Assembly: GCA_030068075.1 (NCBI GenBank)
Contig: CM057841.1
Coordinates: 50,199,030 to 50,263,029, forward strand
Origin: Paguma larvata
Taxonomy: Eukaryota > Chordata > Mammalia > Carnivora > Viverridae
Direction of reading: 5' to 3'
DNA length: 64,000 nucleotides
Positions 21,959-33,114 of this stretch are shown here, piece by piece (the stretch's first letter is position 1; every line of letters starts with the position of its first letter). The translations under genes were made by a program, and so were the position numbers. The notes under the pieces were generated by a model. It saw only the letters and a program-made list of their open reading frames with translations, was not told the DNA's origin and searched no databases.

Positions 21959-22735
21959 CTCAGATGGACATGAAGAAAGAGCATCAGAGAAGGAATATGT
22001 GAAGGGAAAAGGAAAACGTTTAATTTTCTTATTCTAAATTAATAGATTGTTTAATCTATTGTTAATTGTTTAAGAGATTAATTTAACTATCTGAAACCAC
22101 AGCAACAACATATGTGATTATATATGTTTGTAGATACTTATGTACAAATGAAATGAATGACAGCAATAATACAAAAGATACAGAGAAAAAAATAGGATTC
22201 TTTTGTCATTATAAGGGCATCTCTAACACAGCATCAAACTATAGGAAGCCAAAACTGATAGAAATGCAAGGAAAAAGAGACAGATCGACTGTCAGAGTTG
22301 GACACTTCAACATTCCTGTATCAGAAATGGAAAGATCCAGCAGGCAAAAAAATTAGTAAGGGCATACTGAATTCAACACATCACACACTGGATATAATAG
22401 TGTCTATAGACCACTTCATCCAACAGCAGCAGTTACACAAGCTCACAGGGGACGTTCACCCAGAAAGACCACATTCCAGGCCATAACACACCTTAACAAA
22501 TTTGGAAGAACAGAAACCATACAATGTCGGCTCTCTGACCATGATGGAATTTAACTAGATATCAGTACCAGAGGGATAGCTGAAAAATCCCCCTTAACTG
22601 GGAGATTGAAAAAAGACACCTGTAAGACACAGGTCAAAGAAGAGACCCCAAGAGAAATATAAACATATTTTGAATGAAATGAAAATGAAAACACAACTTG
22701 CCCTCATCTGTAGGACGCGGCAAGAGCAGTGCTTC
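21959..22735 (+). mobile_element. Ancient L1, inter-ORF region and ORF2 endonuclease segment
   Basis: After the SINE the L1 continues with 'gagcatcagagaaggaatatgtgaaggg' and 'aaatgaatgacagcaataatac'. It then passes to ORF2 endonuclease sequence: 'gagttggacacttcaacattcc' (22297), 'caggccataacacaccttaacaaattt' (22477) and 'ctgaccatgatggaattt' (22535), which is the S-D-H motif region. It ends at 'gcagtgcttctgggaa'. All frames are broken. Confidence 0.85.
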
Positions 22736-23119
22736 TGGGAATCTGAATCTTCCTCTTCACGAATGTCAGACAGACCTGCTGTTGCTCCTTCTCCCACTGG
22801 GTCCTCGCAGTTTCTTGGACTTTCAGGCCAGGTGCCCGTTGAGCTCCATCAGGCCAGGGCACCGGCTTCTCCCACAAGACACTCACACGGCAGAGCTGAG
22901 GACACTGCGAGTGTACATAGCTCCTGTCCATCCTCAGGTTCCGGGTCATGTTTGTGGGTTCCACCTTGTCCACGATGCCCCCGTTCTTCATCTTTCTTCC
23001 TTCTTTAACTGCCTGTCTTGTTGACTTCAACCTCAAGCATCAAAGACAAACAGCCTTAAAGAGACTGCTTAACCAGCTCCCACAATTGCAGAAAGTCAAA
23101 TCCTTGTGATAGGCAAGCA
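22736..23119. other. GC-rich block replacing part of the ancient L1 ORF2
   Basis: About 385 bp of distinct, more GC-rich sequence sits where L1 ORF2 would be expected, and roughly 1.3 kb of L1 appears missing. It carries overlapping open frames on both strands (112 and 108 codons +, 110 codons -). The minus frame is the more protein-like but has no domain I recognise. The right part (about 23015-23115) resembles the unnamed repeat seen at 13912-14322. It could be a retrocopy fragment, an old repeat, or filler DNA at a deletion. Confidence 0.4.
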
Positions 23120-23199
23120 GGCAACCTGCAGACAACTTCATGCTTAGTGATGAAAGACTGGATATTTCCCTCTACCTTCAGGAACAACACACTCTAGTT
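23120..23199 (+). mobile_element. Ancient L1, reverse transcriptase fragment
   Basis: 'aacttcatgcttagtgatgaaagactggatatttccctct' corresponds to the L1 RT stretch usually seen as 'aacatcatacttaatggtgaaagactgaatgctttccccct'. It is interrupted by a SINE and continues at 23392. Confidence 0.8.
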
Positions 23200-23391
23200 T
23201 TTTAAAGAGAGAGCGTGCACAAGGGAGCGAATGGGGGGAGGGGCAGAGGAGGAAAGAGAGAGACTCTTATGCAGGCTCCATGCCCAGTGCCTGGCCCAAT
23301 GAGGGCCTCGATCCCACAACCCTAGGATCATGTGACCTGAGCTGAAATCAAGAGTCAGATGCTCAACCAACTGAGCTACCCAGGCGCCCCC
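23200..23391 (-). mobile_element. Felid Can-SINE, antisense, in ancient L1
   Basis: A short reversed tail is followed by a purine tract with gggggaggggcagagg, the body 'caggctccatgcccagtgcc', the reversed B box 'gagggcctcgatcccaca' and the reversed head ending in acccaggcgccccc. The body resembles an older subtype. The target duplication is not clear. Confidence 0.93.
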
Positions 23392-23884
23392 AAAATATTC
23401 ACTCTTACAATTCCATTCACTGCTGTGCTGGAGCTCCTAGCCGAAGAAATATGGCTATATAGAGAAATAAAAGGCACATGCTGGAAATGAAGATATAGAA
23501 CTATCTTTACGAATAACCTGATCATCTATGCAGAAATTTCTAAAGAATCTACATGAAAAAAAGTACTACTAAAACAAAGTGAGTTTAGCAAGCTTACCAG
23601 AGTTTAAAGCAAACAGGAAAAAGTACATTAAATATATGTATAGGACTTGAACTCTAGGAAAGAGAAATATAGTCTATCCTGACAGTAGGTTAGTAGTGGT
23701 TGCCTGAGGCTGGACCTTGGAGTAGGTTTGATTGGGCAGGGTCCCAAAAGAAACTCTTGAGGTGACATTCTGTATCTGGAGGTGTTGGTGCTTATATTAG
23801 TATGTGCATTTTTTTTAATTCATGGAAATCTGCACTTAAAATGGATGTATTATGGAAATTATATCCCAATGCATTTTATAAAGT
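23392..23884 (+). mobile_element. Ancient L1, last ORF2 piece and 3' UTR
   Basis: 'cattcactgctgtgctggagctcctagc' and 'agaaataaaaggcacatgctgg' are RT sequence. The catalytic block is destroyed by a deletion near 23505. After about 23680 the sequence is 3' UTR ('ggttagtagtggttgcctgaggctgg', 'aaaatggatgtattatgg'). This closes a composite L1 that runs from 18600. Confidence 0.8.
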
Positions 23885-24004
23885 TTTTGTTTTTATTTAA
23901 AAAAGTTTTTTTAGTAATATCTACACCCAACATGGGCCTTAATAAACTAATAACCCCAAGACCAAGAGTCACATGCTCTACTGACTGAGCCAGCGAGGAG
24001 CCCC
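23885..24004 (-). mobile_element. Short Can-SINE variant, antisense
   Basis: Only the tRNA-like part plus a T-rich reversed tail is present: 'taatatctacacccaacatgggcc', 'aataaccccaagaccaagagtcacatgctctactgactgagccagcgaggagccc'. It lacks the CT-rich body of the longer SINEs, so it belongs to a short subtype also seen at 33012-33104. The flanks gcattttataaag and acattttaaaaat may be a decayed target duplication. Confidence 0.85.
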
Positions 24005-24336
24005 TCAGAAACATTTTAAAAATCGCATATCTAAATCCAATTTTAAGGCTACTGATAATCCCCAATCATTTTATAACAACATTCAAGAATATCTATGCTC
24101 GCACCATTACAAACACAGCCAGATTCCAATTAAATTTCGTAATTTAAGTGATATGAACTTGAACAAGTCACTGATGTCTTTGGACATAGAATTTGATCTT
24201 CGTATATCTTGGGATCTCATCTAGGAACAACAGGATCTGTGGCGCCATTGAAGGAACTTTCTGTGATGATATAAATGTTCTGTTATCTACTCTGTCCAGT
24301 ATCATAGTCGAAAGCTTCATGCAGTTATTGGAGATT
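24005..24336. other. Unassigned sequence
   Basis: No frame, repeat or RNA signature is recognised. Confidence 0.5.
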
Positions 24337-24351
24337 GAAAGATAACTACCT

Positions 24352-24551
24352 GGGGCGCCGGGGGCTCAGTTGGTTGAGTGTCCGACTCTTGATTTCGGCT
24401 CAGGTCATGATCTCACAGTGCGTGGGATTGAGCCCCACATCGGGCTCTGCGGAGCCTGCTTGGGATTCTTTCTCTCCCTCTCCCTATGATTCTTCCTCAC
24501 TTGCACTTCTCTCTTTCAAAATGAGTTTTTAAAAAATAGGATTTAAAAAAA
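24352..24551 (+). mobile_element. Felid Can-SINE, older subtype
   Basis: The head ggggcgccgggggctcag lacks 'tgggt'. The body is shortened around 'gggctctgcggagcctgcttggg'. A clear 15-bp target duplication with two mismatches is present: gaaagataactacct (24337-24351) and gaaagattactatct (24552-24566). Confidence 0.96.
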
Positions 24552-24566
24552 GAAAGATTACTATCT

Positions 24567-26529
24567 AGCTAGGAAACTATTTAGCAGCATTTAATTTTAT
24601 TTAATTGAAACTTAAATAGCCATACATGACTGGGGGCTACTATAATTGATACCCTGAAATAAATTTCTTTTTCATCTGAATCTACTACTGGAGTCAATAG
24701 CTATAGCAGTAATTAAAAAAAAAAAAACATCTCTAGAGTAACCTCGAAGTTTTGTTATATGCAGCTTGCATTTATAGTCTGTGATACAGTGTGAATTACA
24801 GAAGACACAATGCTGCTGCAGGGGTAGACGGCAAATATACTAACTATAAATAAGTTGTTTAATTGGTATGTGCGTGATTTCTGACTCTTCTTTGTGTCAT
24901 CACACACACAACCTGCTGCTTGGATCAATGTCCCCAAGTGTAGCTTCTGAAAGAAGAAAAACCACTCAGATACATTTTAAGTGGTGATCGCTGTAGGTAA
25001 ACAAGAACAATGGTGTTAAATTATTTTCAAAGAAGCAAAATATGAAATGACTTGCGCTTGGAGACCACCACCCAGTGAGCTCAGTGGCACGTTTTTGACA
25101 GTTTGCCTGAATTTGCTCCTTCCGAGAAGTTGGCTCATTAAAATATTTTCTCCACAGATCTGCTCCTTTTCTACAGTGTTTTAAGATGTGCACCGTATCC
25201 TTAAATGGGAACGCTAAATTTCAAATAGACCTTCCTATGAGAAATAATACTGAAACTAATGTTCTGGTTTTTTGTGATGTGTGCATCAAGACCTCAAAGC
25301 ACACGTAATCAATTGACTTACCTTTAATATGCCTACAAATCTTCACCTTGTAGAAAACACAGTGATAAAAAAGGAGTCCCTGAAATAACCTGCAATGTTT
25401 TACTGTCAGTTTTGACCTGATTCATCTTTATGAAGCTTCTACCCTATGCACAGGACAAGCTGAAATTAAACTTTTATTGTTCGGGTAAGTCGGGACACAA
25501 AGGATTTGTTCCTATAGAGGAAAATAAAGGTTCTGTCTAGAAACTGTATTTAACTATGTATACACACATCCCATTATATATATACATACTTCTATATGTA
25601 TATGAAATATGTCCACTAATGCCTTATGGAATTAAATGCTGAGATCACACATAACATGTAATACATGACATGTATGGACAACATAATGTAAAATGGCTTA
25701 CACAGATCTTCCAAGGAACACAGCTCTTGTGAGATCCTCTGTTACACAACAGTCCCATGGTCAAGTGGAACAGAGAACTGCTGTCTACCTTCCCTCTGGG
25801 AGATGCACTGAGTACTTCTGTACCCTGAAGCAGCTGAACTCCTATACGACAGTGGAAAGTGGATAATGTTGTCCAACTAAAGAGTTTATAAATGTATTTG
25901 GCCAAAGTCCCCTTTCCACTAAAACACTTATTATGAACCTGCTCTAAGACTAATGGTCCAAGGAACACACTTTGGGGGAAAAATCATCCTGGAAAGCTCC
26001 ATTCATTTTTCAGTGTAGGTTACAATATTCATTTCCGTACGGATTCAACTGCAATGGCCATAAGTTACGGTGCTTACCCTATTTTCCTACGTTTGTGGCA
26101 GCCTTCCCTAAGATGTGTCTTCCTATATTTAGCCAAAATGGATTCCAATATAATAATTTTTGCATGTATTTTTCATTGAAAATTACATCTTCTCATGCAC
26201 ATGAGCTTATGCATATAATGTAATACACTTGGTATTAAAACATACTCTTGTATATTATTCATGATCTTATAGATGAAAAGATTCTATGTATAGTGAATGG
26301 GCTACAGTTTCCTGTTGACTGAAATGTACAAATAAACAGGAGACAAACTGTAAAAAGATCCCCTGGCCTTTGGGGCTTCTCGTAATTTCTGATTGTCTAA
26401 CCATGTACTTGGCTGAGTTCAGCTTTCTACTTTTTGTATGCAAAAGAAGGATTACAGTGATTTATCGATATACTATGCTGTTATAAAATGGATCTCAAGG
26501 GATTTCTAGACATACTTTTCTTATGTATA
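24567..26529. other. 2 kb without recognised genes
   Basis: Mostly AT-rich. A small TA-rich patch lies at 25555-25612. Open frames of up to 107 codons (25645-25968, minus) have no recognisable domain. Confidence 0.5.
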
Positions 26530-26544
26530 AAAAGATTTATCTTA

Positions 26545-26747
26545 GGGGCACCTGGGTGGCTCAGTCAGTTAAGTGTCCAACTTCAGCTCAGGTCATGATC
26601 TCGTGGTCCCTGAGTTTGAGCCCCACATCGGACTCTGTGCTGACAGCTCAGAGCCTGGAGCCTGCTTCGGTTTCTGTGTCTCCCACTCTCTGCCCCTCCC
26701 CCACTCATGTTCTGTCCTCTCAAAAATAAACATTAAAAAATTTAAAA
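26545..26747 (+). mobile_element. Felid Can-SINE with perfect target duplication
   Basis: Full-length young-type copy from ggggcacctgggtggctcag to AAATAAACATTAAAAAATTTAAA. The 15-bp duplication aaaagatttatctta is perfect at 26530-26544 and 26748-26762, so this is one of the more recent insertions here and a good candidate for presence/absence comparison between felids. Confidence 0.97.
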
Positions 26748-26762
26748 AAAAGATTTATCTTA

Positions 26763-27969
26763 CAAAAATATGTATCTCACATAGAAGATAAAGATATAAA
26801 TGGTTTAAGGGAAAATATTAGCACAAAGATAAAAAATAAAAGCAAAGCTGAGGAAGACAATCAGTTCATCCCTAAAAATGCTTTTCATTCTAATATTCTG
26901 GGATGCTATATTGAAAATGAGTATAGGATTTATTTTACTTGAGTTTTCCTGGCTCTCTGTTTTTCAAGCTTTTCTAGTGCAGCATCTAGTGACTAGATAA
27001 ATGTGCTGTAAAAATGCATCTTTAAAGGAAATTATACTCTGAATTTATTTAAATCAGAGTATATTTTATAAGAATTGTTTTCAGGACTGAGGAAAATTAA
27101 ATAAAACTGCAATATTTAGGAATTTACTTTGTATCTTTGAATATTAAATAAGTTCATTCCACACTGCTTATAAATTTACATGCACATTCAAATTCTGTAT
27201 TTGATTAATATGTATTTTACTGAGTCTTCATTGCTTCATAATTATTCTCTCTTTGGGCAAAAATTATTCTCTTAAGTCACAGATTTAAAAAACAAGCTCG
27301 ATATCTCATTTATTTTTCTGGTTTTCTTCCTTCATCATATTGTCTATTCATTTTAGGAATATTCTCCTAAAGATGTTTCCATTGTACGAACATCTTTTAT
27401 TTTACTACTGGTTGCTTTTATGCTTTATTTGTAGAGGAAATAAATTCATTGGTCCTCCTGTTGTATACCTGAGCCCCTCTTCATAATGTTTCCTGACAGT
27501 GGGGTGATAAATAGGACTCATCCCTTATGCATTTCTGGTTGATATTATTCTCAGCACACACTCCGGGCAGCCACCATCATAAGATAATTGAGCGTGTCTA
27601 AAAAGACGGACTCTATCAATGTAGTAAGGTCTGCTTTGGGTGCTACACAGGTGTTTTGGCTTCTGTTACTCTGTATTTGTTCTCTCTGCTTTAGTACAAA
27701 ATACTGTATTATCTGCTCCATGGTCTTCTTTGGATGGATGTTGTTTTGTTTGGATTACATATTCTATGATTTAACAATGAGATTGTACACGTTCACAAAT
27801 TTTTTTAAAATTCATTAAAAATATAGGAAATATAAATACTTATATAGTTCTAAGTTATTCTCTTTCAATAGGGATAATAAACCTTCATACATACATTTGT
27901 AATTTGGCAGTGGGTGGCACTGCTTGGGCAGACAGAGAAGGTATATTATTCAGTGCTGTCAGCCGATTT
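26763..27969. other. 1.2 kb AT-rich, without recognised features
   Basis: No frame of interest. A 76-codon + strand frame at 27588-27818 is hydrophobic by base composition (T-rich), with no supporting context. Confidence 0.5.
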
Positions 27970-28110
27970 CAGTTTACTATGTGCTAGGCACTGTGACAAG
28001 TGATTAACATGTAAGCTGTAACATTTACCACTCATAGAAGCATTTTAGAGATTCTGAAAAAAAGAGATGCATGGGGATTAATTAACTTCCCAAACCATAG
28101 CCTCTGCAAG
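27970..28110 (-). mobile_element. MIR SINE, antisense, diverged
   Basis: 'ttactatgtgctaggcactgtgacaagtgattaacatgtaa' is the reversed MIR 3' part, and 'ggggattaattaacttcccaaacc' matches the reversed core 'gaggttaagtaacttgcccaagg'. MIRs are ancient tRNA-derived SINEs shared across mammals. Confidence 0.6.
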
Positions 28111-28113
28111 GCA

Positions 28114-28125
28114 ACACACACACAC

Positions 28126-28160
<35 letters not shown>
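28114..28160. repeat. (CA)n microsatellite
   Basis: CA repeats with two 'tacaca' interruptions near 28131-28140; the longest pure run is about ten units. Confidence 0.95.
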
Positions 28161-28684
28161 AAGAGCCAAAAGATACAGCTACTTGTACACTTGGTAATTA
28201 ACCTATGATTTTTCCTCTACCATCTCTAGTCTAGTACAACTAAAAGTAATTACAAAATAAATAAAGAAATTTAGCTGTGGGAGTTTTGAGCCAGTAGATT
28301 TCCATGACTAGGAGAAATTAATCACGTTTGGGAAAGTAGAGTGGGTTGGAAAACAGTTGATAGAAAAAAAAGAACACTGAGTTCCTTAAAGAGAGAAAAA
28401 TTTTATGGTGATGAAAATGTGCTCAGTTATAAAATGTTTTCAAATGTATTGACTTTTTGATGATACAAATATCAGATGAAAAGCAGCTGAGTCTACTGAA
28501 ATGCGGAGAATCACGTACATTTTACCCTGTTTTTGTAATAGAAGTAAACAAGTAAATTAGGATTTGGCTTAATTTAATTTGAGGCAAATTGCACAGATAT
28601 TTTATATCTAGTCCACAAAACAGGAGTCTACAGTATCTTTCCAGAGATGTCGATGTAGAGATGAGTTAGTCTAGCAAGTTCTTG
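28161..28684. other. Unassigned sequence
   Basis: AT-rich. No repeat or frame could be supported. Confidence 0.5.
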
Positions 28685-28693
28685 TAGTCAGGT

Positions 28694-28759
28694 CTTTTGT
28701 TTTTGTTTTGTTTTTGTTTTTGTTTTTTCAGAAAGAGACACAGAGAGAGTGGGGGAGGA

Positions 28760-28805
<46 letters not shown>

Positions 28806-28942
28806 AGACTCAGAATCAGAAGCAAGTTCCAGGTTCTGAGCTGTCAGCACAGAGCCCCACACAGGGCTCAGACTCAGGAGCTGTGAGATCATGACCTGAG
28901 CCAAAATCAGACACTCAACCAACTGAGCCATCTAGACGCCCC
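28694..28942 (-). mobile_element. Felid Can-SINE with expanded purine tract, antisense
   Basis: The reversed tail has become a (TTTTG)n microsatellite (28697-28727). The purine tract contains a (GA)n run of about 20 units (28761-28800). The body and head are of the young type and end in gccatctagacgcccc. The flanks gtagtcagg (28685-28693) and gtattcagt (28943-28951) probably represent the target duplication. Confidence 0.94.
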
Positions 28943-28951
28943 GTATTCAGT

Positions 28952-30684
28952 ATTTTTTTTAAGGATCAAATCCTTTATTATGTTCAGGACAAGACAACCT
29001 ATTAATTTTGTCTATTAAATCTGAACTAAAGTAGGCAAGCTTCCATTTATCCCTTCCCCACCCCAACCTTCGTTCTAGGGCTGCGCCTTTTATTTCACTC
29101 AGGGCCCATAAGAGAATTTGAAAGCTTCCTCTCCCTTCTATGAACCCCCTTTATTGACATGGAAATAGTTGTCCAAAGAGGTTAATGATCTACGGGAGGT
29201 TGCAAAACTAGGCTGTGGCAATGTGCCATGCCCAGAATTCATAGAGCCTCCTCTCTGCCGGGGATAGCTCTGTGGTACATGGGTACAAGTGCAGAAATTC
29301 CACAGATTACTAAAGATAAAACAGCAGACTTTCCTGAAAACCTGTTCTGTCACAGGAATCATAGCATAAGTACCTCACCGGCAGGACTGAGAAAAACACG
29401 GAGAATGTAAGAGACCAGTTATAGATGACTGGAGTGGAGAGCACATCCAGGAAACAATGTATGCAAGGAAGTTGTGTTTCCAGAAGGAAGAAGTGTGGTT
29501 AGTTTGTGCCTACTCCACGCCTGTAGTTTAATAATTCACTTTCTTTGAGAAGAGACCATCAGTAAAAACAAAAGGAGGGAGAAGAACAAAAATACAATAC
29601 ACTAAGAATAAGTCTCAAGGAAAGGAAAGGTCTGGTTCTTGTATAGAGCGCTTTAAAACTCTACTAAGATAACAGAGGTACACAAAAGAGATTCTGGAAT
29701 GGCCGAAAGACATTTCTTCTTCCTGGAAAGATACAGCAAATATCATAAAGATGTAAAAGTTTTCCCATCAGACACTGTCACTTTAGACCAGCAATAGGGC
29801 ACATACACACACCATGCTGTAGAAAATTACACATTTTCATCTTGATTGTCAAATGTGTACATGAGCGTGCATGAGAAGTTTCCAGAAAAGAGGCACACCA
29901 AATATTAGTGACGATTTAAGACCCGGGACCAGAATCAGGAATTGTGGTGGGTCAGTGAACTAGGATCTGACACGCTTCATGTCCTGCCTGATTTTTTTTA
30001 AACCAGAATTATATACTGTTTTTACCTTACCATTTTATATTCAAGCAAAACCAGAAGGACAGTCAGCTCAAATATAACCAAAAATACCTCTTTCCCCCTT
30101 ATTGTTTTCTCTTTTTATCCTGTTTAGATCGACTTCATTGATGACCTGAAAGCTGAGGGTTTTTTTTCTGGTAAGAATGATGGACAGTACAAGGACAAAA
30201 GCGTGCAGGTTAATGCTAATAAAATGTGAATAAAATCTGTGCCAAGATGAAATCATCCTTCGATTTCCATTTATTCTGCAAACAATCTGATGATCAGATC
30301 CTTTTATTATACCCTGTGTGCGTTTCTCACAAAAAGAAACAAGGCAGTGTTTTGAGAATACTAACTTTTGAGAGAAAATTTAAGCCACTGATCTTGGAAG
30401 ACCTTGCTTTGTAGAGTTCCTGTGCTGGTTTTGAGAGCGTGTGCTATGTTTCCTCTCTGTAGCCTTGAATATTAAAGAACATTTTTGACCTTCACTGGTG
30501 GATTTCTTTCTTCCTCTTCCATTTCGTTCCTCAGTGTGAGAGTGAGCCTTCAGTGGTAAGCAGAAGGAAGAATCCCCAACAACAACCGTGTCCTATTTCT
30601 CAGATCCTGTGGACCCATTACCTTTCATATCAAAGGGGAGTTTAAATTGCAGATAGCGTTAGGGTTGCTAGCAAGCTGACTTTA
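28952..30684. other. 1.7 kb without recognised features
   Basis: Unique-looking. Open frames of 60-74 codons overlap on opposite strands and have no motif support. Confidence 0.5.
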
Positions 30685-31035
30685 TAATGAGATTATTCTG
30701 GGTTGCACAGGTGGGCACAATGTAGTAACAGGTCCTTAAATTGGAAGGTGGAGGCGGATGTAGGGTAACAGAGTATGATGTGAGAAGGGGCCTACGTACT
30801 CTTGCTGGCTTTGAAGATGAAAGGAGAGGCCATGAGCCCAAGAATGGGGGTGGACTGTACCTGGGCAAAGGAAATGGATTCCTCATTAGAGCCTCCAAAA
30901 GGAACACAATCCCAGTAACGTGATGATGTTGTGTTCACTGAGACTCGTTTCAGATTTCTGCCCTCCACAGATCTAAGACAATATATTTATATCATTTTAG
31001 GTCTGTGGTAATTTGATACCAATCTAGGAAACATA
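30685..31035 (+). mobile_element. MaLR-type solitary LTR
   Basis: An ordered set of diverged phrases follows a known MaLR-like LTR: 'gattattctgggttgcacaggtggg', 'ggtccttaaattgg', 'gctggctttgaagatgaaaggagaggccatgagcc', 'agagcctccaaaaggaacac', 'gtttcagatttctgccctccacag' and the terminal 'ggtctgtggtaatttgata'. No internal region or partner LTR is present. Two opposite open frames of 79 and 60 codons here are LTR sequence, not genes. Confidence 0.78.
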
Positions 31036-31344
31036 GGCTGCCTGGTGCTTCCCTGCACCTCCTGGCTCACCAGGCTGGACTGGGTGCCTCCTCTGAGCTC
31101 TCTGACTCCCACCCCACGCTGTTAGCTTCTCTTGGTGTAGTGGTTCGAAAGGGGCTTGAGGATGAATCCTTATTTGTCTGAGGCCCCAACCTTTAATTTC
31201 TCAGATCTCTGATGACTGTACTTGTAGTTCAGATGCTATAAAAATACACTGAATAGGGCTTTTGGTTGCTTCATCCAAAAAAAATTTATTTTTAGAATAT
31301 AATTTCACTACAATCTACTTGGAGTTTTGTAGCAGCTAATGTTC
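31036..31344. other. Unassigned sequence
   Basis: No frame or repeat was recognised in this short interval. Confidence 0.5.
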
Positions 31345-31495
31345 TGTTTACCATGTTCCTGAATACCCTATATAATGTCATGTAATGTTTGAAACAACCC
31401 TGTAAGTAGGTACCACTGTTATTACTACTCTCGCTATCCTCATCGTTCCTGATTTATTTATTAGGAAATGAAACCAAAGCACAGAGAAGCTGCCG
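31345..31495 (-). mobile_element. MIR SINE, antisense, diverged
   Basis: 'gaaacaaccctgtaagtaggtaccactgttattactac' and 'aaatgaaaccaaagcacagagaagc' are the reversed MIR core (compare 'aacaaccctatgaggtaggtac' and 'gaaactgaggcacagagagg'). Confidence 0.65.
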
Positions 31496-31850
31496 ACAGA
31501 CTCCACGGTAGTATGCTTTACCACCTTGTTTTTAACCTTGGCAATTTGCCTCTTGAGTCTGAGTACTTAATCAACACAATCTGACAGTTCTTCAATATGT
31601 CCATATAAAAAAAGTCTACCCCCATAAATCACCTATGATGCCGAAAGAAGAGGCTTTAGCTAAAAAAGTTAAGGTTATCATACCCAGAATGACAGGCCCA
31701 GCCAGGGGAATGGATGACTGAAGTCATGTCACAGCAAGGTAGATACCCTTCTGGATGGCCTCCAGCCCAGAGTTCATGGGAGCTTCCTCCTGTAAGAGAT
31801 GCACAGACTTGAAGACAACCCTACTGTGTACTCCTGTTTTCATTTTGCAG

Positions 31851-31963
31851 GAATCCCAAGTTCACAGGGTATGGTCTTAGGAGGACTTCGGGATGCCCCC
31901 GAAGTCTGTTGTTTGGTTCCTGCTATGCGGGCTGCTATCACAGAAATGGAAGCTCTCAGGGAG
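31851..31963 (+). other. Candidate internal exon (113 bp)
   Basis: A pyrimidine-rich acceptor (tgttttcattttgcag, ending at 31850) precedes 113 bp that are open in one frame. A strong donor gag|gtgagt follows at 31964. In the open frame the segment would encode about 37 residues beginning I-P-S-S-Q-G-M-V-L-G-G. I recognise no protein family. Composition is less AT-rich than the surroundings and no known repeat covers it. It could be a coding or noncoding exon of a large gene, or a decoy pair of splice-like sites. Confidence 0.28.
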
Positions 31964-31969
31964 GTGAGT

Positions 31970-33001
31970 GGGTACTGGGGTACTCCACTTCCGGGCTCAT
32001 GTGATGGGACTAGCAGCTGCCCGCAGCTCACGACACATTCTTGAGACAGCCCATCTCCCCAGGCTTAAGCCCAGATTTCATTTTACTTTTTACATCTTTT
32101 TCCAAACCAGAAATATTTTGCCCCAGTAAAACCTTGTTAATTGGCTACCAGCTCCTTTCTTGCTGACTTTATACTAGCAGATGGATGCCCTTACTATCAA
32201 GCGACAAAAAAGAGGTAGGAGAAGATTTTTCCAAGCACAACAAAAGTTCCTACTTTCACTGACCCTAGACTTAAGAATACTTTCTAGCATTGGAGTGTTC
32301 CCTGATTTACAATTCCTAAATTCAGATGCTTAACAAAATAACACCTTTTATTCAGTGACTTTGAAAGATAGCCTTCTAGCATGTTCTAGAAAAAATATTT
32401 GAAGCATTCAGGACACCAACTGGCATATAACCTAAGTAGCGATGATATTCTGAAAGGGCTATTAATTGAGGAAGATAATTGTTATGTATGTTAGCTGCCG
32501 AAACAAAACTGTCCTGGTGAGAAAAACAACAATACTGTCTACCTTGCTTGTGACAGCTCTTTAACCTCTCTTTGAAAACTAAACCCATGAAAATTTTTGC
32601 CTGCTATATGCTGAAAAATAAAAACAAAGCCCAGAGTACCCACAAAGGTGATGAGATTTCCATAGTTTTTCTTCAGAGATAGTCAACCATTGAATATGTA
32701 TTCTCATAAGACAAATTCATGGAAAGAGACTCCAAATATGAGAAGGAAGATTGTCTCAGCTCACTGAATGTGAACAGAACTGTTACAATATTCATAAGCC
32801 AAACTCACACTGTAAAGGAGATTTTTTTTTCCAAAAAAAGCAGGGCATAGCATTTTATAGCGCATCAAGTTACGGAAAGTATTCATATTCAATAAACCTA
32901 GTTGTATTTTACAATTGAAGATAATATAAGGCTTTGTACGAATGACATTCTTGATGTATTGGAAAAAAATAAATGTTTAATGGCATGAAAGCACATAATT
33001 T
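31970..33001. other. 1 kb without recognised features
   Basis: AT-rich, with no repeat signature. A 70-codon minus frame at 32376-32588 has no support. Confidence 0.5.
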
Positions 33002-33011
33002 AAGGACACAT

Positions 33012-33104
33012 TTTTTAAGTAGGCCCCATGCCCAAAGTGGGGCTCAAACTCACGACCCTAACATCAAGAGTCTTGTACTCTGCCGACTGAGCCAGCCGGG
33101 CACC
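33012..33104 (-). mobile_element. Short Can-SINE variant, antisense
   Basis: Only the tRNA-like head is present: 'gccccatgcccaaagtggggctcaaactcacgacc', 'catcaagagtcttgtactctgccgactgagccagcc'. The flanks aaggacacat (33002-33011) and caagacacat (33105-33114) form the target duplication. It has the same short type as 23885-24004. Confidence 0.9.
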
Positions 33105-33114
33105 ACAAGACACA

